From Lachnocurva sp029100405 (lineage in GTDB: Bacteria; Bacillota; Clostridia; Lachnospirales; Lachnospiraceae): a stretch of 64,000 bases of DNA. The position numbers and the translations under genes were made by a program. Positions 7,504-15,208 of this stretch are shown in pieces. The notes under the pieces are model-generated. The model saw nothing but the letters and a program-made list of their open reading frames with translations. It did no database searches and had not been told where the DNA came from. Position 1 is the stretch's first letter; every line of letters starts with the position of its first letter. The stretch spans positions 23,696 through 87,695 of the forward strand of contig JBJYZC010000014.1 of NCBI GenBank assembly GCA_046263755.1. The letters are read 5' to 3'.

Positions 7504-7756
7504 CTCGCGTCACCTCCGCTTCCTGCAATAACCTGCGCACCGATTTCACAGCTCCTTTGTCTGTGACCTTCTCTGGGTGCGGCCGATGGAAAACGGCTCG
7601 TATACCATTTAGCTTCACCCTGACTCGCGATCCGTTCCCTTCCGTGATCTCTGCACCAGCTGCCGCGAAGAGAGCTTCGATGTCATGCCACTCAATGTCA
7701 GACTTTACAGGATCAGTGAAGATCGCGTCCCAGGTTTTCTTATTCTTGCTACTCAT
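7493..7756 (-). CDS. hicA: HicA family mRNA interferase toxin
   Basis: A ribosome-independent mRNA-cleaving toxin with a dsRNA-binding-like fold. The 87 residues contain VKSDIEWHDIEALFAAAGAEI, then GNGSRVRVKLNGIRAVFHRPHPEK, with the catalytic His expected in the FHRPHP region. This is the longer HicA form that pairs with HicB in many Bacillota. The ATG at 7756 has no Shine-Dalgarno sequence and sits at the position where transcription from the promoter at 7763-7791 should begin. Carried on a phage, the pair could act in lysogen maintenance or superinfection exclusion. Confidence 0.9.
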   Translation of the reverse strand: MSSKNKKTWDAIFTDPVKSDIEWHDIEALFAAAGAEITEGNGSRVRVKLNGIRAVFHRPHPEKVTDKGAVKSVRRLLQEAEVTRDDV

Positions 7757-7762
7757 GAGATA

Positions 7763-7791
7763 ATGATAGCACTTTTTGATATCACTTTCAA
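7763..7791 (-). promoter_or_regulatory. hicAB promoter with direct-repeat operator
   Basis: On the minus strand -35 TTGAAA (7786-7791), a 17-bp spacer and -10 TATCAT (7763-7768). The spacer and -10 carry a direct repeat, AGTGATATCA and AGTGCTATCA, that could be the HicB operator. The expected transcript start coincides with the hicA ATG. It overlaps the last bases of the HNH gene. Confidence 0.7.
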
Positions 7792-8147
7792 TACTTGTAT
7801 TCCGGTCTGCTGTCGAACTCTCCTGTCTTCTTGTCGTGGCATTTCTTGCAGAGTGCCTGCCAGTTGTCTGGATTCCAGAAGAGCTCCGGGTTGCCTCGAT
7901 GAGGCCGTATGTGATCGACCACTGTCGCCTTGGTGTACCTGCCTTCCTTCAGGCACTGCTCACAAAGCGGGTGCGCAGCCAGGTACATTTTGCGGGCTTT
8001 ATTCCACCTGGAACCATAGCCTCGGGATGCTGCCGACCGCACTTCCTCCGGATGCATCTTCTTATGCTTTTCACAATATTTCTCCCCGTACGGCACCAGC
8101 TCCGGACAGCCGGGATGTGCGCATGGGTGCTTTGGTTTGTAAGGCAA
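7788..8147 (-). CDS. Phage HNH endonuclease
   Basis: HNH nucleases of this type act with terminase in cleavage of packaging sites in many cos phages. The 119-residue protein has two Cys/His knuckle pairs (CAHPGCPELV, YCEKHKK), then ASRGYGSRWNKARKMYL and CEQCLKEGR. The HNH core follows: ATVVDHIRPHRGNPELFWNPDNWQALCKKCHDKKT. The start is a TTG at 8147 behind a GAGGTG site. Unusually, it is separated from the terminase genes by HicAB, a methyltransferase and several small genes. Confidence 0.93.
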   Translation of the reverse strand: MPYKPKHPCAHPGCPELVPYGEKYCEKHKKMHPEEVRSAASRGYGSRWNKARKMYLAAHPLCEQCLKEGRYTKATVVDHIRPHRGNPELFWNPDNWQALCKKCHDKKTGEFDSRPEYKY

Positions 8148-8174
8148 TCGTGATCACCTCGGTTTCGTTGAAAT

Positions 8175-8209
8175 AAAAAAGCCCTGCAGAACGTCGTGTC
8201 CCACAGGGC
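8175..8209 (-). terminator. Intrinsic terminator upstream of the HNH gene
   Basis: Minus-strand GCCCTG and CAGGGC arms (8181-8209) are followed by TTTTTT. It also closes the structured non-coding segment to its right. Confidence 0.75.
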
Positions 8210-8387
8210 AGCCAGTATATCTTATAAGCTGCGCGTAGTTGTACAAAGCCGCAGCCATTACTGGGTCAAATTAAAATGGCGGCACAGTTGAAAGGAGTCA
8301 AAGACCATGCCGCCCACCAACGGAGGTACTGCAAAGAAAAAGCCCGATGACCGCACCACCAGTCACCGGACTTCTATTTTCTTTGCA
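8175..8387 (-). ncRNA. Candidate structured phage RNA
   Basis: About 210 nt with no convincing gene and a chain of paired elements on the minus strand. An 11-bp perfect helix TGCAAAGAAAA/TTTTCTTTGCA (8377-8387 with 8330-8340) encloses a 10-bp hairpin (8342-8351 with 8362-8371). Next is GGCGGCA/TGCCGCC (8278-8284 with 8308-8314). Then comes TACTGG/CCAGTA (8259-8264 with 8212-8217) enclosing CGCAGC/GCTGCG (8250-8255 with 8228-8233). The series ends in the terminator at 8175-8209. A TATAAT hexamer lies just upstream (8387-8392 on this strand). The inner 10-bp hairpin is followed by TTTTT and could itself act as a terminator. The RNA and its extent are inferred from pairing alone. Confidence 0.45.
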
Positions 8388-8460
8388 ATTATATACTATC
8401 ATACTGGGTGGGGTGAAAAACAGCGAAAAAACATGAAAAACCATGAAATGTTTTCCTGTC

Positions 8461-8883
8461 TTATGCCGTCTCCACGTACCTCTCCGGAAGCGGGAATTCC
8501 TCCAGAGCCCTGCCATGCAGGATCTGTACATTTCGAACCGTATAATTCAGACTCGCAGCGATTGCTTCCCAAGTCTTCCCATTCAGGTAACGCTCTTCAA
8601 GAATCAGGCGGCACCTTGCGTCCTCCATCAGGGAGATCTGCTTTCTCACCTCGACCTTCAGATCAACGAGTTTGTCGATTTCATCATCGATCTCATGTTC
8701 CATCGTAATGATCTTGATGATCGTGTCTTCCATCCTTGACACGCTTCCCTGTGCCTTCGGCATGTCAGAGATCGTCGATGTCGTATGCGTCGCCAGAGTC
8801 TTGAGCCTCCCCAACTGCTCAAGTCTACTGTTGATCTGCTGATCGATATTCATCACCTGCTGTAGATAAGCCTTTGCATCCAT
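8461..8883 (-). CDS. DUF1492/ArpU-like sigma-fold phage regulator
   Basis: A 140-residue protein. The N-terminal two thirds is a long coiled-coil-like region (INSRLEQLGRLKTLA through DEIDKLVDLKVEVRKQISLM). The C-terminus is a sigma-70 region 4-like helix-turn-helix: CRLILEERYLNGKTWEAIAASLNYTVRNVQILHGRAL. This layout fits DUF1492 and ArpU-type phage late regulators. Of two in-frame ATGs, the second (8883) has GGAGGG at proper spacing. The upstream 70-residue gene ends 2 nt before it. Confidence 0.8.
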   Translation of the reverse strand: MDAKAYLQQVMNIDQQINSRLEQLGRLKTLATHTTSTISDMPKAQGSVSRMEDTIIKIITMEHEIDDEIDKLVDLKVEVRKQISLMEDARCRLILEERYLNGKTWEAIAASLNYTVRNVQILHGRALEEFPLPERYVETA

Positions 8884-8885
8884 TT

Positions 8886-9098
8886 TCATCCCTCCTTATC
8901 CAGTCTCTTGATCAGATATTCCGCATCCACCTCAGTCAGGCAGGCATACCACTGGGACCGGAAAAACCGGAGAATACTGTCCTTCTCAGCCTTAGCCATC
9001 CTGTTATGCGGATTCTCCTTCAGGTCCTTTAGCGCAGCCCGATAATCCCGGACGGCCTGTTCAACGATTGCATTAGCGAGAGTCTGATACGGGTCCAT
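8886..9098 (-). CDS. Small conserved phage protein, unknown function (70 aa)
   Basis: It starts MDPYQTLANAIVEQAVRDYR with GGAGGG upstream, using the second of two nearby ATGs. The remainder, LKENPHNRMAKAEKDSILRFFRSQWYACLTEVDAEYLIKRL, matches a short family I recall next to DUF1492 genes in clostridial phages. It is probably all-helical. It overlaps neither neighbour but is within 2 nt of both, so it belongs to the same transcript. Function is unknown. Confidence 0.75.
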   Translation of the reverse strand: MDPYQTLANAIVEQAVRDYRAALKDLKENPHNRMAKAEKDSILRFFRSQWYACLTEVDAEYLIKRLDKEG

Positions 9099-9100
9099 AT

Positions 9101-9508
9101 TCATCCCTCCTCTACACAGTTCAGGTCAAACTTGCGAATCTTCATGTTCTTGCTCTTGGCTCGGATGATTTCCTTCTTCATACCGGGAGAAATCGTCCCG
9201 TCTGAGAACACCCAGACTTCATTGCACTTGTTAATCAGGACCCATCCGAAATACAATCCCAGATCCCTCTCAGCAGGGTTTTCATCGTGCAGGATCTGCG
9301 GATACAGCAGATGCACTGCCAGAGGAATGCAGCCCTTGTCGATTGCAAACCTGCAGAAGCGGATCGCGTCGACAGTATTCTTCTGGACATCTCCTGCATA
9401 CCGGCTGCAGATGTACACGAGAGGCATATGTCTCTTTTCATTCGTAACGTTCCTTATTGCGGTTTCGGCAGTGGGGTCCGCATACCCTTCAGCGTTCTTG
9501 CCATTCAT
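9101..9508 (-). CDS. DUF4406/nucleoside deoxyribosyltransferase-like protein
   Basis: A 135-residue protein with PLVYICSRYAGDVQKNTVDAIRFCRFAIDKGCIPLAVHLLYPQIL, then GWVLINKCNEVWVFSDGTISPGMKKEIIRAKS. This is the Rossmann-like pattern of the DUF4406/nucleoside 2-deoxyribosyltransferase superfamily, in which a ribosyl-binding Asp/Glu pair acts on nucleosides or nucleotides. Phage copies may salvage or modify nucleotides; the substrate is unknown. The ATG at 9508 has GGAGG 7 nt upstream. The stop is 2 nt before the next gene. Confidence 0.75.
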   Translation of the reverse strand: MNGKNAEGYADPTAETAIRNVTNEKRHMPLVYICSRYAGDVQKNTVDAIRFCRFAIDKGCIPLAVHLLYPQILHDENPAERDLGLYFGWVLINKCNEVWVFSDGTISPGMKKEIIRAKSKNMKIRKFDLNCVEEG

Positions 9509-9549
9509 ATCGATACCTCCAAACATCTAATCCGGACCTCAAGTCCGTG

Positions 9550-9834
9550 GTTCATGTTGTTCACCTGTTCACCTCGTCCTTCAGGAATGCCCATTTTTCA
9601 ACGTTTTCAGGGCAGTGAACGGTGAACAACTTTTTTCTGGGTTTTTATACGCACTATTTCAGTAAGTTATTTTTTCTTCCTGTTTTTCGTTTTTATTTTT
9701 TGATATTCTTATGTAACTTGTTCACTTTTAGAAAAATATTAAGAAGAAAGCTTATAAATAAAGGGTTTGTCGGGTGTTGCCCGGTGAACAAAATGCTCCA
9801 GATTCTGTTCACCTGTTTTGTTCACCCGTTCACC
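9550..9834. repeat. GTTCACC repeats flanking an AT-rich core (candidate phage origin)
   Basis: Seven exact GTTCACC/GGTGAAC heptamers: direct at 9559, 9567, 9807, 9820 and 9828, inverted at 9621 and 9783, plus near matches at 9550, 9614 and 9720. They bracket a very AT-rich core of about 150 bp (9628-9770) with long T runs. The stretch lies directly downstream of the primase-helicase gene in a 460-bp gap without a clear gene. The arrangement is that of an iteron-type origin with an unwinding element; operator function is the alternative. Confidence 0.5.
9739..9825 (-). CDS. Possible 28-residue small ORF inside the repeat region
   Basis: A GTG at 9825 with AGGAGG 7 nt upstream opens a 28-codon frame ending in TAA (peptide MNKTGEQNLEHFVHRATPDK and eight more residues). 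Spacing and strength of the ribosome site are good. However, the start and N-terminal codons coincide with the GTTCACC repeats, so this could be accidental. Confidence 0.22.
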   Translation of the reverse strand: MNKTGEQNLEHFVHRATPDKPFIYKLSS

Positions 9835-9969
9835 TCCTGAGGATGAGAAACGTCCTCTGAGGAACCCTGTCATTTCCAATCTTTATGAATTCGCCTGTTA
9901 TGTAATCCCCTGCGTGGTCTTTCCAGAGGATGCTGCCTGTTCCATTCCCCGCCGGAATGTCAGAAGGGC

Positions 9970-11829
9970 TTAATTGTGCAGCACCTGCGACGTATCCTTC
10001 TGCCGCATGAATACTCTTCTCGTCTTGCCGTTCTGTTTCGACCTTCCCAAACCGATCTTGTACAGATCCCATACAGCATCCTGAAAGAGCTTTGATGAGA
10101 ACTTCCTGTCATCACTTGTCCATTCCATGAAGTCCATCCTGATCTGGGTGATGGTCTTGCCGACGATCTCGGTGTCGGGATCAAGGTCCTTTGCATACAT
10201 CAGGCAGACGTTGTTGTCCTCGTGATACTGATTGTTGTAATCCTCGACCACCTTGCAGACTGTCCACTTACGATTCTGATAGAGACGCTTGTACCCCTCA
10301 ACGATCAGCCTGATCCAGTATTCCAGAGCCGGTTTTGCTGTCATCTTCGTGATGAAGTACGGGTCCGGCTTGTCCACCTTGTTGAACATAGGCAGCCACT
10401 GGATACGACGCTTGAAGGCATATCCCTTGTCAAAGGACAGGATGTCTGAGTTCGTCGTGAAATACAGTTTGACCGTGAAGGTTGCATTCTCTGACTCTTC
10501 GTACAGCTTCCTGGTGCTGACCGTGTCCGCCGTGGAGATATTCTTTAAGACCTTCAGCTCATCGTGTGTGATGGCCTCCGCCTCGATATCATCACCGAGA
10601 TTTGCAAGCTTCCCGATCATCGTGACCTTAAACCTGTCGTCCACCAGCTGCTTGATCGACAGGCTTGTGCAGTTCTTCGGGTTATAGATGCGCTTCATGA
10701 TCTGGAGCAGGGTTCCTTTGCCGTTTGCACCGTCACCACGGAACATGAAAAACTTTCCAAGGCTCCTGATCTTCTCCGGGTCCGTGATCATGACATAACC
10801 GATCACCTCCATCAGAAGGCTCCGGTAGTCCGCATCCTTGGATGTCAGGGAATCAATGTAGTCATCCACGATCTGGACCGGTGCTGCGTCCTCCTTGTAA
10901 TCAACATCGATCACGAAGGGAGTGAAGTCCGTGTAATCCTTCATGGGAATGAACATGCCCTTCTGCAGGACCCCGTTGTTGAAGCGGATCGGGAATACCG
11001 TGTCGCTGTCAATGATGGGTGACCGGTACTGGATCTGCTTCACGATCTCATCCACATAACGGGACGTCTGCCCTTCGCAGAGCTCATAGACTCTCCGGAT
11101 CAGTCTGCGGTTGTCCTCGTCCGCGATGTACTCTCCATCCTTCCTCCACCAGATCATGCCGGAGTAAAGCACAGTCCTGCACTTCTGAATGATGTCAGAC
11201 GCGATCCAGTACTTGTCGTCGGTCTCACTGTCGTCAGAAATGTCCCGGAGAATGGTTCCGAACTCCTCGTCAGTCAGGGGTGTGGTGAAGACATGCTTGT
11301 TGATGAAACCCAGCATCTTCTCCCAGTCCTGACAGTTGTTCAGAGCTTTCCGCTGCGCAAACAATGCCTTGTTCCTGCCGTCGCCATCGTCCATACCGGT
11401 CAGGTTCTGGTACGGCTTCTTCTTGGTTCCGACCTGGAAGATGTCCGGCATATAGGCACGGTCCCCGAAGTTATCAATCTCCCTTGTCACACCGTTCCTG
11501 CGGACCGTCATGCCACCGGGGTTGGACTGCATCGTGTGCTGCTCGATCTCGAAGGCCAGCTTGCAGACTCCGTCGTGACGCCTTGTAAACCAGACCGGCT
11601 TCTTAAACCAGAGATGTGCGCCTCTCTCCGTCCAGACCACCTGGGTCTTGATACCAAATTCCTGTATCATGGCCTTGATGGACTCCTTCGGGAGATGGTC
11701 GATATCGATCACCACTTCATTGTCCGCGATCAGTTCCCCACAGCTGTTGAAGGTTGTAATATCCTCGGAGAGTTCAGCCTTGTCGATCTTGCCGGTGTGT
11801 TTCTCACCGTCCTTATATTCGATAAACAT
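9970..11829 (-). CDS. Phage primase-helicase (archaeo-eukaryotic primase plus D5/SF3 helicase)
   Basis: A 619-residue replication enzyme. The N-terminal primase-polymerase-like part has NEVVIDIDHL (acidic metal-binding residues at about 40-45) and TERGAHLWFKKP. The C-terminal part is a D5-like SF3 helicase with Walker A GDGANGKGT (about 365-373), Walker B-like KLANLGDDIEAEA and LYFTTNSDILSFDKGYAFKRRI as sensor region. It should prime and unwind phage DNA with the adjacent family B polymerase. The ATG at 11829 has AGGAGG 5 nt upstream. The gap of 86 nt to the polymerase gene holds nothing evident. Confidence 0.88.
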   Translation of the reverse strand: MFIEYKDGEKHTGKIDKAELSEDITTFNSCGELIADNEVVIDIDHLPKESIKAMIQEFGIKTQVVWTERGAHLWFKKPVWFTRRHDGVCKLAFEIEQHTMQSNPGGMTVRRNGVTREIDNFGDRAYMPDIFQVGTKKKPYQNLTGMDDGDGRNKALFAQRKALNNCQDWEKMLGFINKHVFTTPLTDEEFGTILRDISDDSETDDKYWIASDIIQKCRTVLYSGMIWWRKDGEYIADEDNRRLIRRVYELCEGQTSRYVDEIVKQIQYRSPIIDSDTVFPIRFNNGVLQKGMFIPMKDYTDFTPFVIDVDYKEDAAPVQIVDDYIDSLTSKDADYRSLLMEVIGYVMITDPEKIRSLGKFFMFRGDGANGKGTLLQIMKRIYNPKNCTSLSIKQLVDDRFKVTMIGKLANLGDDIEAEAITHDELKVLKNISTADTVSTRKLYEESENATFTVKLYFTTNSDILSFDKGYAFKRRIQWLPMFNKVDKPDPYFITKMTAKPALEYWIRLIVEGYKRLYQNRKWTVCKVVEDYNNQYHEDNNVCLMYAKDLDPDTEIVGKTITQIRMDFMEWTSDDRKFSSKLFQDAVWDLYKIGLGRSKQNGKTRRVFMRQKDTSQVLHN

Positions 11830-11915
11830 GGTTTCCTCCTGTTTCATATGGGACCATGCAGCACTTTCCGTGTCACAAAGCGTGACAGAGACAGTGCCGC
11901 CATGATCCTTGCCTC

Positions 11916-13709
11916 TTATCCGTACACGTCCTGCGGCCAACCCTTGAGTTTCTCGTTGACCATCGTGTAGTAATGCTCCACGTCGATGATCTTCCTGAAT
12001 TCTTCATTCGGAAGGTCGTCCACGGCCTTATTCCAGACGAACATCCTGTCCGGCGCATCCGGGAAGTTGACCTTGCCTCCATCCGCACGGAGCTTGTACA
12101 GGCGGGTGTAGTCGCAGGATTCCGTTGCTGCAAATACCCGGTTCACCTTGTTCTGCAGATCCCCGTTGCTGTCACACACACCCTGAAACGTACTCCCTGC
12201 CTTCAGGACGTACTGCCAGAGAAGATGGTCGTCGATGTGGTCCATGAGCGTCGTCAGGACCGGAGTGCCATACACGAGCTTGTCGACCAGAGCGATCTGG
12301 ATGATCCTCGCATTATTGTTGGAGAAGAACTTATTCTCCTTATACTTATTCACCTCACCGCCCTTGACGGTGATCTCGTCCCCACAGACTGCGATGTAGT
12401 TGTTGACGTCTTTCTGAATCCACTGGTCGAACTCATCTGTCTCAAGCTGGAAGCCATCGAATTCCTTTTCCCAGGCATCACAGATCTCGTCATCCCTGCC
12501 GCCAAGCTCCGGACGGTCTTCATACACGACACCATCGGTATTGATGTTGATGATGCGGTATCCTGCAGTATCCAGTTCCCGGCAGAGAGAAAACAGGCTG
12601 ATCATTCCGTAGATACAGACAATCGATGACGCCAGCGGATTGCAGAGGGTGGAATACTGGTTCTTGAACAGGCCATATACACTGTTCAGGATCAGTTTCA
12701 GTGCTGCTGCCTTCAGCGGGTCTGAGTGCTTGATGCGGATACGTTCCTGCCTGATCTGGTCATATACAGGAGTCGCATCTCCCAGTGCTCCCAGGTGGCA
12801 GATGGCTGACGGATACATGGATTTCACATCCTTGTGTCTGCACTTCCCGACCCTCAGCGGTTTCGACGGTGCCCCGTGCAGTCCGCCAAGACCTAAGACC
12901 ACATCGCATCCGAATGCCTTGATCTTCCTGGACTTGCCCTTTCCCATCGTGGCTTCCGGAGATGCTGTGAGCTCTTCCCACATATCCCAGACCTCATCCG
13001 GGATACCGGGCACATTCCTCCAGTACTTTCCGAGAAGCTTCTGTACCATGTCCGGTCCCCACCAGACGGTTGCCTTACCGCCTGTCAGGATTGTTGCCGC
13101 GATTGTCGTGGTGTTCCACTTCTTCGCCTTCTCCCGCATATCTTCCGGCAGCATTTCGATCAGCGATTTCTTGGTCTGGAAGTATCCGTATTCACGGAGC
13201 TTATAGACCTCTATCGTCGCGGTTACATCATTGCCGCAGTAGAACTCAGTCTCCTTGCGCTCTTCGTCTGTCAGCGGACGGCCAATACCAAAGTCAATCT
13301 TGGACTCAACAATCGAGCGTCCCATGTTGGCTTCGATCTGTTTCAGGCTTGGATGTGACACATCAATCTGCTGCATTGTGTCCAGAGAATCGATGTCAGG
13401 ACTGACCTTCCCGGCAAAGCCATCACCGGCGATAATCTTGTCGTTGTTGGCTTTGATGACATACTGCATCGATGTTGCCTGATTCATCGTCAGGCTCAGG
13501 ATGCAGTCGTCGTAGTGGTAGTTGTTGTATCCGATCAGGATCTTGTCCTTGATAAGAGCAGGAATGCCCTCAAAACCTGAGGGCTCTTCCTGTGTCTTAC
13601 GATCGCGGTTGTTCCAGAAGACTCCCGCGATACTGCCATCGGGATTCTTGAACACGATGAGGGTGTCACTCTTGAAAACTTCCATATCGTAGAAAAGCTT
13701 TGTCTTCAT
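11916..13709 (-). CDS. Phage DNA polymerase, family B-like, with 3'-5' exonuclease
   Basis: 597 residues. The exonuclease domain has motifs FYDME (D8, E10), YNNYHYDD (about 61-68) and YCGNDV (about 157-162). The polymerase has motif A DVKSMYPS (D294), motif B ALKLILNSVYG (about 337-346) and motif C NTDGV (about 390-394), which has a single clear Asp where the family usually shows a D-x-D. Length is modest for family B and lies in the range of protein-primed or minimal phage enzymes, but no terminal-protein gene was recognised. It lies between the 208-residue and primase-helicase genes in one transcript. Confidence 0.88.
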   Translation of the reverse strand: MKTKLFYDMEVFKSDTLIVFKNPDGSIAGVFWNNRDRKTQEEPSGFEGIPALIKDKILIGYNNYHYDDCILSLTMNQATSMQYVIKANNDKIIAGDGFAGKVSPDIDSLDTMQQIDVSHPSLKQIEANMGRSIVESKIDFGIGRPLTDEERKETEFYCGNDVTATIEVYKLREYGYFQTKKSLIEMLPEDMREKAKKWNTTTIAATILTGGKATVWWGPDMVQKLLGKYWRNVPGIPDEVWDMWEELTASPEATMGKGKSRKIKAFGCDVVLGLGGLHGAPSKPLRVGKCRHKDVKSMYPSAICHLGALGDATPVYDQIRQERIRIKHSDPLKAAALKLILNSVYGLFKNQYSTLCNPLASSIVCIYGMISLFSLCRELDTAGYRIININTDGVVYEDRPELGGRDDEICDAWEKEFDGFQLETDEFDQWIQKDVNNYIAVCGDEITVKGGEVNKYKENKFFSNNNARIIQIALVDKLVYGTPVLTTLMDHIDDHLLWQYVLKAGSTFQGVCDSNGDLQNKVNRVFAATESCDYTRLYKLRADGGKVNFPDAPDRMFVWNKAVDDLPNEEFRKIIDVEHYYTMVNEKLKGWPQDVYG

Positions 13710-13724
13710 CGTGTCCGGCCTCCC

Positions 13725-14351
13725 TTACTTCCTGCGTGCCGGGAACTTCTTGATATCGCCCCAGTAATGGTCTCCGAATGCCGGTTTGACCTCTACCATG
13801 ATCGGATGACCGACCAGCTTGTCGCGGTCCTCAACCTTGACGTGATACTTGTTCTCGAACTTTGCGAATTCCTTTTCCTTCTTCAGCGGGTCTACAAACC
13901 AGCTCTTCATATCCTGCAGATACGTTCCGAAGGTCTGCTTGGATTCATAGGTCTTGCCGTCGATGGTGTAATGGATCTTGATGAAATAGTCATCGAGCAC
14001 TACTTCGTCGATCGCGGTCTGGTAGATCTGGCCGACCTGGTCCTTGGTGAACTTCGTGATGATCTGAACTTCAAACAGACTATTGAAGTCGTCGTATTCG
14101 TAGACCGTGTACTTCTTGCCTACGCAGGACGGCAGTTCGGTGAACTCACATCCGAAGATGTCATGGCACCAGCCGTCTACCTTCTCTGCCTTTGCCTCGT
14201 CAGCGACATACTTGTTGTAGCGATACACCTGACGATTGAAATTCACGGTTCTTACCTCGGCGCGTTCCTTATCCAGGAATGTGAGAACAGCCTTCTGTCC
14301 GTTGTTCTCAAACGCCACATTCACAAGCTCAAGATTCTCTCTCTTTTCCAT
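13725..14351 (-). CDS. Phage replication-module protein, unknown (208 aa), possibly ssDNA-binding
   Basis: It starts MEKRENLELVNVAFENNGQK with AAGGATT before the ATG. It is rich in alternating strand-forming and charged segments (AEVRTVNFNRQVYRYNKYVA, DDYFIKIHYTIDGKTYESKQTF) and ends in a basic tail, KKFPARRK. It lies between a DUF1351-like gene and the DNA polymerase, where many phages encode a single-strand-binding protein, but no OB-fold signature was recognised. Function is assigned only by position. Confidence 0.6.
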   Translation of the reverse strand: MEKRENLELVNVAFENNGQKAVLTFLDKERAEVRTVNFNRQVYRYNKYVADEAKAEKVDGWCHDIFGCEFTELPSCVGKKYTVYEYDDFNSLFEVQIITKFTKDQVGQIYQTAIDEVVLDDYFIKIHYTIDGKTYESKQTFGTYLQDMKSWFVDPLKKEKEFAKFENKYHVKVEDRDKLVGHPIMVEVKPAFGDHYWGDIKKFPARRK

Positions 14352-14356
14352 AATCC

Positions 14357-15121
14357 TTATTCCTTTCTGAAATTGATGTTGTTATCTTTCAGGAGCATCT
14401 CCGCGAGTGCGATATCCTTCTGTCCGTACACACGGAACACCGCGACCTGCTCCTCGGGTACTGTGTCATCCGGCTGGGCTTCTACTGCCTGCCGTCTTGC
14501 CTTGCGGGCATTGACGATCTGGATCGCTGCTGCAAGGTCCATGGTGTCCAGATACTCGACAAGGATTTCCTTATCCATGCCCTTCAGCGTGGTGATGTCC
14601 TTCTCGGTACCTTCCAGCCAGTCGACCATGTCGGCTTCCACGGCTTTCATGGACTTGGACTTATTCGCCAGATCTTCATGCCACCAGCGGTCGAATGCGT
14701 CCGGGATCAGGGTCCCGATCTGGTACTGGCCGATGCGCTTATCGAAGATAGCCTTGATGTCTGCTTTCTTCTGATCGCGGGCCTTGTCCTCGAGATCGTT
14801 CACCTTGACACGAAGGTCAGACTCGGCGCTGTCGATGATGCCTTTCAGCTCCTTGACCTCTCCCTCGAAGACTGTGTAGTCTGCAAGAATAACCTTCTTG
14901 ATCTGTACCTTTCTGCTGTTCAGTTCGTCTGTGATCTTACGGGCCGCTGCCAGTTCCTTCTTCACTTCCGGGAGGTTGTCCTCTGTGACCTCTGTATTCC
15001 TGATATGCTCAGCAATCAGAAGGCACTTGTCCTTGTACTCCGGGAAGGAATCGAAGGTAACCTTGGCGACCTGGTACTGCACGTCGGGAGTCTGCTCATC
15101 CCGAATCATTACGTCTTCCAT
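14357..15121 (-). CDS. DUF1351-like phage protein
   Basis: 254 residues, predominantly helical and charged. VTFDSFPEYKDKCLLIAEHI, then VTEDNLPEVKKELAAARKITDELNSRKVQIKKVILADYTVFEGEVKELKG, resembles DUF1351, a phage replication/recombination-module protein of unknown activity. The C-terminus is a separate small unit, EQVAVFRVYGQKDIALAEMLLKDNNINFRKE, which recalls the end of recombination-associated phage proteins. The stop is 5 nt before the next gene. Confidence 0.7.
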   Translation of the reverse strand: MEDVMIRDEQTPDVQYQVAKVTFDSFPEYKDKCLLIAEHIRNTEVTEDNLPEVKKELAAARKITDELNSRKVQIKKVILADYTVFEGEVKELKGIIDSAESDLRVKVNDLEDKARDQKKADIKAIFDKRIGQYQIGTLIPDAFDRWWHEDLANKSKSMKAVEADMVDWLEGTEKDITTLKGMDKEILVEYLDTMDLAAAIQIVNARKARRQAVEAQPDDTVPEEQVAVFRVYGQKDIALAEMLLKDNNINFRKE

Positions 15122-15208
15122 ATCGATTTCCTTTCATCTGTGTCGGGATCTCTGCTGCCGGAGTCCATTTCGCCGTACCGGCAATATCAGCCCGGCAGCC
15201 TGTATCCC

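Noticed and set aside
8175..8387. HEARO/omega-type RNA because an HNH gene is adjacent
   Set aside because: The HNH protein is a small phage packaging-type nuclease without an IsrB/IscB RuvC part, and the RNA lies upstream rather than in the HEARO arrangement.
9550..9834. CRISPR array
   Set aside because: Repeats are only 7 bp, occur in both orientations and are irregularly spaced, with no cas genes.
9830..10072. Minus-strand frame overlapping the primase-helicase end, extending 47 codons past it
   Set aside because: No ribosome site, no family resemblance, and mostly inside another gene; the part outside runs into the repeat array.
11916..13709. Protein-primed (phi29-type) replication
   Set aside because: The polymerase is short, but no terminal-protein gene was seen and a primase-helicase is encoded next to it.
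13767..14774. Long plus-strand open frame (335 codons) opposite two phage replication genes
   Set aside because: Antisense to two well-spaced minus-strand genes with ribosome sites; composition is that of a shadow frame.
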